Source: an uncultured Planctomycetia bacterium (GTDB lineage: Bacteria; Planctomycetota; UBA1135; GCA-002686595). Taken from it: DNA of 14,432 nucleotides. Position numbers and translations under genes: made by a program. Each line of letters opens with the position of its first letter. Within the stretch, counting starts at the first letter, position 1. The stretch lies in assembly GCA_938003765.1 (NCBI GenBank), contig CALKYE010000200.1, positions 1 through 14,432 of the forward strand. The letters run 5' to 3'. Of the stretch, positions 6,792 to 12,940 are shown one piece after another. The notes below the pieces were generated by a model that did no database searches, was not told the origin of the DNA, and saw only the letters and a list, made by a program, of their open reading frames with translations.

Positions 6792-8378
6792 CAACGTCGC
6801 GCCGACGGCCGCGTTCCCGGCGGCGTCCACGGCCTCGACGTGCGCGTTCAACGTTCCGGCCGACGGTGACGGGAGCTCGGCGCGCCACAAGCACTCCCCG
6901 TACCACTCCAGCGGCAGCTCGAGCTTGCGTCCGCCTTGCTCGACGTGCAGCACCACGCGCCGGAAGTCGTGCGCGGCGAGCGGCGTCTTGCGGTCGTGAA
7001 CGCGCACCGCGAAGACCAGTGGTTTGCCCGCCGCGCGCGCGCCGAGCGTGCGCAGCGCGCCGATCGTCGGTCCGGCCGTGTCGGGCGCCAGCGACTTGCC
7101 GAAGAACACTCGCTCAGCCTCGGCCTTGGGGTTCTCGCCCTGCGCGTGGACGACGTCGAGCTTGCCGTCGCCGTTCAGATCCGCGAGCGCGATCCCCAGC
7201 GTGCCGCGCGTGTCGTCACCGGCGAAGACGGGCGCCGCCGCGGCGAGCTTGCCCGCGCCGTCGTTCACCAGCAGACGCTCGGGTCCGTCGAGCGAGCCGA
7301 TCAAGAAGTCGGCGTCGCCGTCCGAGTCGTAATCGAGGAAGCACACCATGTTGTCGTCGAAGCTGGGGTTGTCCGCCGCCGGCCACCAGCGCTCGGTCAC
7401 GTCCGCGAAGCCGCCCTTGCCGTCGCCGCGCAGCACGTGCTCCGTGAAGCGCTCGCCATCGTTGATCGTCACCAGGTCCATCACGCCGTCGCCGTCGAGG
7501 TCCATGGCCTCGAACTCGTAGTTGTTGGTGAACTGCGGCATCCGCCCGGCGGTGACGTCGACGAACTTGCCCGCGCCGTCGTTCTCGAACAGGAACGAGC
7601 CGCTCGAGCGCTTGGAGGAGATCACCAGGTCCAGATCGAGGTCGTCGTCGACGTCGACGAACTCCAGCTCCCAGCAGAACTTCACCAGCGTTTGCGGCAT
7701 GCGATCGGCGGTCGCGTCGACGAAGTGGCCGGCGCCGTCGTTGAGCCACAGCCGCGTGCGACCGCCGTCGTTCTTCATCGCGGAGCCGTCGCCCCACTCG
7801 GCCAGCACGAGGTCGAGATCGCCGTCGCCATCCACGTCGCCGAACTCCGCGTCTCCGGTGTTGCCGAGGAGCTTGGGCAACCGCTCCGTCGTCGCGTCGC
7901 GGAACTGACCTTCGCCCAGCCCCAGGAACAGCGCGCTCTGCGTGGAGAACGTCGAACCGACGAACACGTCGACGCGCCCGTCGTCGTTCACGTCGCGCAC
8001 CTTGATGACGCGCGCGAAGAACTTCGAGTCGCCGAACACGCGCTGAGTGGCTTCCTCGAACTTCTCGCCGGCGCCGCGGTTCAAGAACACTCGGCTCGCG
8101 ACCAGTTCGCCGCGCGCGTCGTAATCGCCGCCGTTTGCGAACAGCACGTCGGGCCAGCCGTCCGCGTTCAGGTCCGCGATCTCCACCTTGTTGGTCCACT
8201 CGGCCGTCGCGCCGAGCGTCGCTTCGGTCGCATCGAGCCACACATCGCCCGGAAGCTGGAGGGAGGCTTTCCACTCCGGCCGCGAGCGTCGGGGCGGCGC
8301 CGGCTTGGGCTCCTGCGGCGTGGGCGGATCCTGGATCAGCAGCGAAAGTGACGCCACGAACGCGAGGGCGAGCGACAT
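6768..8378 (-). CDS. Exported FG-GAP/VCBS-repeat beta-propeller protein
   Basis: A 536-aa protein with a hydrophobic N-terminus (residues 1-15) that probably directs export, although it lacks the usual positive n-region. A Pro-rich linker follows (17-34). Seven FG-GAP/VCBS repeats carry calcium-binding DxDxDG-type loops at 69, 129, 181, 242, 293, 349 and 400, spaced 51-61 residues, enough for one seven-bladed propeller. Examples are DLNADGWPDV, DVNDDGRVDV and DLNGDGKLDV. The fourth loop, DVDDDLDLDL, lacks the central glycine. Residues 430-536 look like an Ig-like beta-sandwich with VDAAGN. Such integrin-alpha-like proteins act outside the cytoplasm in binding; no enzymatic motif is seen. The ATG at 8378 is the only ATG near the first repeat and has no Shine-Dalgarno. 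It is divergent from the PSCyt1 gene (89-bp gap), so it may be expressed with that operon (inference). Confidence 0.9.
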   Translation of the reverse strand: MSLALAFVASLSLLIQDPPTPQEPKPAPPRRSRPEWKASLQLPGDVWLDATEATLGATAEWTNKVEIADLNADGWPDVLFANGGDYDARGELVASRVFLNRGAGEKFEEATQRVFGDSKFFARVIKVRDVNDDGRVDVFVGSTFSTQSALFLGLGEGQFRDATTERLPKLLGNTGDAEFGDVDGDGDLDLVLAEWGDGSAMKNDGGRTRLWLNDGAGHFVDATADRMPQTLVKFCWELEFVDVDDDLDLDLVISSKRSSGSFLFENDGAGKFVDVTAGRMPQFTNNYEFEAMDLDGDGVMDLVTINDGERFTEHVLRGDGKGGFADVTERWWPAADNPSFDDNMVCFLDYDSDGDADFLIGSLDGPERLLVNDGAGKLAAAAPVFAGDDTRGTLGIALADLNGDGKLDVVHAQGENPKAEAERVFFGKSLAPDTAGPTIGALRTLGARAAGKPLVFAVRVHDRKTPLAAHDFRRVVLHVEQGGRKLELPLEWYGECLWRAELPSPSAGTLNAHVEAVDAAGNAAVGATLELTIEAR

Positions 8379-8386
8379 GCGCGGCG

Positions 8387-8392
8387 AGGATA
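8387..8392 (-). promoter_or_regulatory. candidate -10 box TATCCT for the FG-GAP gene
   Basis: On the minus strand GCTATCCT ends 8 nt before the ATG at 8378, matching the GCTANNCT boxes before cysS and the channel gene. The spacing implies a leaderless or nearly leaderless transcript. No -35 hexamer is obvious. Confidence 0.35.
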
Positions 8393-8415
8393 GCGCGCTG
8401 TTGGAAGTCCGCGTG

Positions 8416-8421
8416 TAGCTT
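8416..8421 (+). promoter_or_regulatory. candidate -10 box TAGCTT for the PSCyt1-DUF1501 operon
   Basis: TAGCTT fits TANNNT, 46 nt before the ATG at 8468 and back to back with the minus-strand box at 8387-8392. It is the weakest of the boxes because it lacks the CT ending of the others. No -35 is seen. Confidence 0.22.
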
Positions 8422-8456
8422 GGAATGGCTCGGAGCGCTTCCGCGTCGAGCCCCTC

Positions 8457-8460
8457 GAGG
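8457..8460 (+). promoter_or_regulatory. Shine-Dalgarno GAGG supporting the start at 8468
   Basis: GAGG ends 7 nt before the ATG at 8468, a normal spacing. It is the only good Shine-Dalgarno before a start codon in this window. It favours this ATG, which gives a clean signal peptide, over the much longer upstream extension of the same frame. Confidence 0.55.
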
Positions 8461-8467
8461 CCACTTC

Positions 8468-11400
8468 ATGCGTACGTCCGCTCTGCTCGTCTCGTCCGTA
8501 GTCGTGGCGCTTGGCATTGCGACCGCGGCGGCGCGCGAAAAGGAGGCGCTGGACGGCGCTACGAGTTCTGCGCCGAACGGCGAGCGCAAGGTCAGCTACC
8601 TGCGCGAGGTTCGACCGATCCTGGCGCAGTACTGCTTCGCCTGCCACGGCCCCGACGAGGCCGCGCGCGAAGAGGACCTGCGACTGGACCTGCGCGAGCA
8701 CGCCTTCGAAGCGCGGGGCTCGCGCGCCGTGATCACGCCGGGCGCGCCCGAGAAGTCGCTGGTGTGGCTGCGCATGAGCAGCGACAACGACGCCAGGCGC
8801 ATGCCGCCCGCAGAGGAGGCCAAGCAACCCTCCGCCAGCGAGATCGCCACGATTCGAACCTGGATCGAGCAGGGCGCCGAGTGGGAGGAGCACTGGGCCT
8901 TCGCGGCGCCGCGCCGCGCGTCGGCGCCGAAGCTGTCCGACGCCGCCTGGGTGCGTGATCCGTTCGACGCCTTCGTGCTCGAACAGCTCGAGCGCGCGCA
9001 GTTGAAGCCCAGTCCCGAAGCGAGCCGTGAAGCCTGGCTGCGCCGCGCGAGCTTCGACCTCACGGGGCTGCCGCCGACACCTGCAGAGCTCGACGCGTTC
9101 CTCGGCGACACGCGGCCGGACGCCTACGAGCGTGAAGCCGATCGTCTGCTCGCCAGTCCGCGCTACGGCGAGCGCATGACGCAGGAGTGGCTCGATCTCG
9201 CGCGCTACTCCGACACGAGCGGGTACCAGAACGACACGCCGCGCCAGATCTGGAAGTGGCGCGAGTGGGTGATCGAGGCCTTCAACGCGAACATGCCCTA
9301 CGACCGCTTCGCGATCGAGCAGCTCGCGGGCGACCTGCTGCCGAATGCGACGCTGGCGCAGAAGGTGGCCACTGGGTTCAACCGCAACCATCCCACCAAC
9401 AGCGAGGCGGGCGAGGAGGAAGACGAGTACCGCTCGGCCTATGTGATCGATCGCGTCAACACGACCGCGACCGTGTTCATGGGGCTGACGCTGGCCTGCA
9501 CTCAGTGCCACGACCACAAGTACGACGCGCTCAGCCAGCGCGACTACTACGCGTTCTACTCGTTCTTCAACAACATCAAGGAGCGCGACAGCGACCGGGG
9601 CGCGCCCAAGCCGTCGATCCCCGTGCCCAATCCGGACCAGGCGCCGCGCCTGGAGGACTTGACGGCGCGCATCACGGCGCTCAAGGCGCGGTTGGAGCAG
9701 GACGAGCCTCTGGCCGACGCCGCGCAACGCGAGTGGGAGGCGCGCACTCGCGCGAGGCTCGCTGCGCCGCCCGAGTGGAGCGTCTTGAGGCCGTCGGGGA
9801 TGCTCGCCCGCAACGGCTCGCGGCTCGAGCTGTTGGACGATGGTTCGATCCTGTCGAGCGGCCCCGCGCCGGTGAAGGATGTCTACGACGTGCTGCTGCA
9901 GCCCGGCAAGCGGCGCATCGCGGCGCTGCGCATCGAAGTGCTGCCCGACCCGAGCCTGCCCGAGCAGGGGCTCGGTCGCGCCTCCGACGGACGCTTCATC
10001 CTGTCGGCGCTCGAGCTGCGCCACACGACGCACTCCGACAGCACCGAACCGCCGCTGGTCTACATCTCCGCGGCGCAGGCGGACCTCAACCAGAAGCCCA
10101 AGAAGGAGCCGACGGGGTACGACATGATGCCGGGCTCCATCGAGTCGGCGATCGTGGTCGAGCCGCTCGGCGCGGACGGCAAGGAGGCGCGCTGGGGAGG
10201 ACGCGGCTGGAGCATCGTCGACGACGAGCGCAAGGCGCCGCACGAAGCCGTGCTCGTGCCGCTGGAGCCGCTCGAGACCAACGAGGCCTCGGTGTTGCGG
10301 CTCTCGCTGCACCACACGTCGAGCGCCAAGTTCAAGAGCCTCATCGGTCGGCTGCGCCTCAGCGTCACCGACGACGAGCGCATTCGAACGCAGCTCATGG
10401 CGGTGCAGGGCAAGCTGTGGAGTTCGATCGGGCCATTCCCGGCCGAGAGTGTCGAGGCCGCGTTCGAGCAGGTCTTCGCGCCCGAGAAGGATGTGGTGCG
10501 CGGCGCGCTCGACTTGAAGAGGCTCTACGACCAGGTCGTGTTGGAGGCGCCGGCGAAGGATGTCGCCCAACCGAAGTCGGACGCGCCGCAGAAAAAAGCT
10601 GACGCGCCCGCGGCCGAGCTCGCGGCTGCGCCGACCAAGCCGAGCGACTCCGAGTCGAGTCCGCCGCCCGCTGTCGGGCCGCCCGCGCCCGCCGCTGCAC
10701 TTCCGACGCAGGCGCCTGCAGCTGGCGCGGAAGTCGTCAAGAAGGATGAGAAGGCCGCGGCTCCTGCGCCCGCCAAGAAGACCGCTCCGGAGAAGATCGA
10801 GTGGAGCGAGCAGCGCTTTTGGCGCGATGGCGCGCCCGCGAAGCTCGAGGGCCCGACGGCCGCGTTCTACGTTGCGCGCAAGCTCGAGTCGACGCGGGCG
10901 CGCACGGCGCTGCTCGAGATCGACGGGCCGGCGGGGCTGCGCGTGTGGCTCAACGGGGAGTTGGTGCAGTCGTTCGCGCCCGCGGCCGAAGCGAGCTCCG
11001 AGTCGAGCGCCAAGAAGCCCGCGCCGGAGGAAAAGCCTTCTGCCAAGCCGGGCGCGTCCGACGACGACGAGGAGGAAGCGGCGTCGGGCGCCGACGACGA
11101 GGAGCCGTTCGACTTCGAGGCCATGAGCGCGGGATCGCGCAGCAAGACCGCGCGCCGCTTCCGCATCGGTCTTCGCGAAGGTTCGAACGAACTCGTGCTG
11201 AAGCTGGTCTTCGCGGGCGACGCCAAGGGCGGCGGTCGCGGTCAAGGCGGCGGCGAGAAGCCTTCAGCACGCAGAGGCGGTGGCGCGTCGTTCACCTTCC
11301 GCATCACGCCCGAGGGCGAGGACGTGCTCACCTACGAGGTCGTGCAGGCGCTCCACCGCGAGTCGCAGTCGCCCGCTGCGCCGGCGCCGATCGACCCTTT

Positions 11401-12940
11401 GCAATTCCCCGTGGCGGTGAACGGAGCGGGCGCGCCTGCTGCGTCGAACTCGACGGCGAGCGACGAACTCGCGCTCTCGAACAACTCGAAGCACGGCGAC
11501 GCGGGCGGCCCCGACGCAGGCGGCGTCGTCGAGCCTCTCGCGCCGAACGCGCCCGCGGTCGCAGTTCACTCGTCGATGGCCGTCGACGCGGCTTCGCCGT
11601 CCAAGTTCGACGAGCCGCCGCCGCCGAAGAAGGTCAGCCTGGTGGGCGAAGTGTCCGCGCCGCTTCAGTCGGGCGAGGAGCTGAACCCGCTCACGCCGTC
11701 CGAGCGCCGGCGCAAGCTGCTGCGCGAGCACTACCGCACGACGATCGATCCGATCGGACGCGTGCTGGCCGAGGAACTCGCACGGCTCGAGACGGAGGAG
11801 CGCGAGGTCAAGAAGCAAGTGCCGCAGACGCTGGTCATGGAGGAGCTCGAGAAGCCGCGCCAGGCCTACGTGTTCGTGCGCGGCCTCTACAAGAACCGCG
11901 GAGAGAACGTCGAACCGGGCGTGCCGGTCGTGCTGCCGCCGATGGATCCCGCGCTCCCGCGCAATCGACTCGGGCTCGCGCGCTGGCTCGTGTCCGGCGA
12001 GCACCCGCTCACTGCGCGCGTGCTGGTCAACCGCATCTGGCAGCAGTACTTCGGCGTCGGCCTCGTGCGCTCGGCCGAAGACTTCGGCGTGCGCGCGGAC
12101 GCGCCGACCCACCCCGAGCTGCTCGATCTGCTCGCGCTCGACCTCGTCGAGGGCGGCTGGGACCTCAAGCGGTTGCACCGCCGCATCGTGCTCAGCGCCA
12201 CGTACCGCCAGGACAGCGCCGCGAGCGCCGCGAGCCTCGAGAAGGACCCCGAGAATCGCCTGCTGTCGCGCGGGCCGCGGCTGCGCCTGTCGGCCGAGAT
12301 GGTGCGCGACAACGCGCTCGCGGTGTCGGGACTGCTGGTCGAGAAGCTCGGCGGACCGAGCGTGAAACCGCGCCAACCCAAGAACGCCTGGAATACGGTC
12401 GAGGGCAATCGCTCGAGCACGTACGTGCGCCACCGCGACGAGCGCCAGTACCGGCGCGGTCTGTACGTCTTCAACAAGCGCGGCGCGCCCTATCCGTCGC
12501 TGCTCAACTTCGATGCGGCCAAGCGCGACAGTTGCTCGGTGACGCGCGCGACGACGAACACGCCGTTGCAGGCGTTGACGCTGCTGAACGATCCCGTGTA
12601 CGTCGAGTGCGCGAAGATGCTGGCGCAGCGGCTGCTCACCGAACGGCATGCGCTCGGCCGCGCACGCGATCCCAAGCCGGCCGAGCAGGACGCGCTGCGA
12701 CTCTCGTACGGCTTCCGCCTGTGCGCCTCGCGCAATCCCAGCGCGCAGGAACTCGAAGTGCTCGTGAAGTTGCTCGGCGAGCAGCGTGAGCACTTCAAGG
12801 CGAGCCCCGAGGCTGCGAAGGAGCTGCTGACCGTCGGCGACGCGAAGGTCGCGCCGGAGCTCGACTCGATCGAAGCGGCGGCTTGGACGGGCGTTTCCAG
12901 CGCGCTCCTCAGCCTCGACGCCACGCTCCACCGCGGATGA
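8468..12940 (+). CDS. Exported PSCyt1-DUF1549-DUF1553 protein (planctomycete cytochrome c-like)
   Basis: A 1490-aa protein. Residues 1-22 form a signal peptide. PSCyt1 (about 45-135) has the haem motif C56-F-A-C-H60. DUF1549/PSCyt2 (about 162-372) starts at DPFDAFVLEQL and holds a second CxxCH, C344-T-Q-C-H348, followed by DHK. A beta-rich middle region includes DDGSILSSGPAPVKDVYDV, then an SSIGPF motif (652-657) and a WLNGE strand (827-831). DUF1553/PSD1 (about 1166-1440) has EDFGVRADAPTHPELLD, SATYRQ, YRRGLYVFNKRGAPYPS and TNTPLQAL. Low-complexity segments at 694-777 (Pro/Ala), 839-890 (acidic), 918-940 (Gly) and 972-1075 interrupt the middle and make it unusually long. The family is greatly expanded in planctomycetes and has no settled function; covalent haem and a redox or surface role are inferred from CxxCH and export. 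The same frame is open from 8135, but that part overlaps the FG-GAP gene, so I start at 8468. Its stop overlaps the DUF1501 start. Confidence 0.95.
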   Translation: MRTSALLVSSVVVALGIATAAAREKEALDGATSSAPNGERKVSYLREVRPILAQYCFACHGPDEAAREEDLRLDLREHAFEARGSRAVITPGAPEKSLVWLRMSSDNDARRMPPAEEAKQPSASEIATIRTWIEQGAEWEEHWAFAAPRRASAPKLSDAAWVRDPFDAFVLEQLERAQLKPSPEASREAWLRRASFDLTGLPPTPAELDAFLGDTRPDAYEREADRLLASPRYGERMTQEWLDLARYSDTSGYQNDTPRQIWKWREWVIEAFNANMPYDRFAIEQLAGDLLPNATLAQKVATGFNRNHPTNSEAGEEEDEYRSAYVIDRVNTTATVFMGLTLACTQCHDHKYDALSQRDYYAFYSFFNNIKERDSDRGAPKPSIPVPNPDQAPRLEDLTARITALKARLEQDEPLADAAQREWEARTRARLAAPPEWSVLRPSGMLARNGSRLELLDDGSILSSGPAPVKDVYDVLLQPGKRRIAALRIEVLPDPSLPEQGLGRASDGRFILSALELRHTTHSDSTEPPLVYISAAQADLNQKPKKEPTGYDMMPGSIESAIVVEPLGADGKEARWGGRGWSIVDDERKAPHEAVLVPLEPLETNEASVLRLSLHHTSSAKFKSLIGRLRLSVTDDERIRTQLMAVQGKLWSSIGPFPAESVEAAFEQVFAPEKDVVRGALDLKRLYDQVVLEAPAKDVAQPKSDAPQKKADAPAAELAAAPTKPSDSESSPPPAVGPPAPAAALPTQAPAAGAEVVKKDEKAAAPAPAKKTAPEKIEWSEQRFWRDGAPAKLEGPTAAFYVARKLESTRARTALLEIDGPAGLRVWLNGELVQSFAPAAEASSESSAKKPAPEEKPSAKPGASDDDEEEAASGADDEEPFDFEAMSAGSRSKTARRFRIGLREGSNELVLKLVFAGDAKGGGRGQGGGEKPSARRGGGASFTFRITPEGEDVLTYEVVQALHRESQSPAAPAPIDPLQFPVAVNGAGAPAASNSTASDELALSNNSKHGDAGGPDAGGVVEPLAPNAPAVAVHSSMAVDAASPSKFDEPPPPKKVSLVGEVSAPLQSGEELNPLTPSERRRKLLREHYRTTIDPIGRVLAEELARLETEEREVKKQVPQTLVMEELEKPRQAYVFVRGLYKNRGENVEPGVPVVLPPMDPALPRNRLGLARWLVSGEHPLTARVLVNRIWQQYFGVGLVRSAEDFGVRADAPTHPELLDLLALDLVEGGWDLKRLHRRIVLSATYRQDSAASAASLEKDPENRLLSRGPRLRLSAEMVRDNALAVSGLLVEKLGGPSVKPRQPKNAWNTVEGNRSSTYVRHRDERQYRRGLYVFNKRGAPYPSLLNFDAAKRDSCSVTRATTNTPLQALTLLNDPVYVECAKMLAQRLLTERHALGRARDPKPAEQDALRLSYGFRLCASRNPSAQELEVLVKLLGEQREHFKASPEAAKELLTVGDAKVAPELDSIEAAAWTGVSSALLSLDATLHRG

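Noticed and set aside
8135..8467. N-terminal extension of the PSCyt1 frame
   Set aside because: The first 111 codons overlap the FG-GAP gene, have shadow-like composition, and place the signal peptide internally. ATG 8468 with GAGG is preferred.
8336..11245. Minus-strand 969-codon frame antisense to the PSCyt1 gene
   Set aside because: Long only because of GC-rich codon bias in the real gene; Arg/Leu-rich and domain-free. It also overlaps the start of the FG-GAP gene.
10546..11690. Possible tandem repeat or CRISPR-like array in the low-complexity part of the PSCyt1 gene
   Set aside because: The segment is compositionally biased (Ala, Pro, Lys, Asp, Gly codons) but has no regular repeat unit or spacers and the reading frame is intact throughout.
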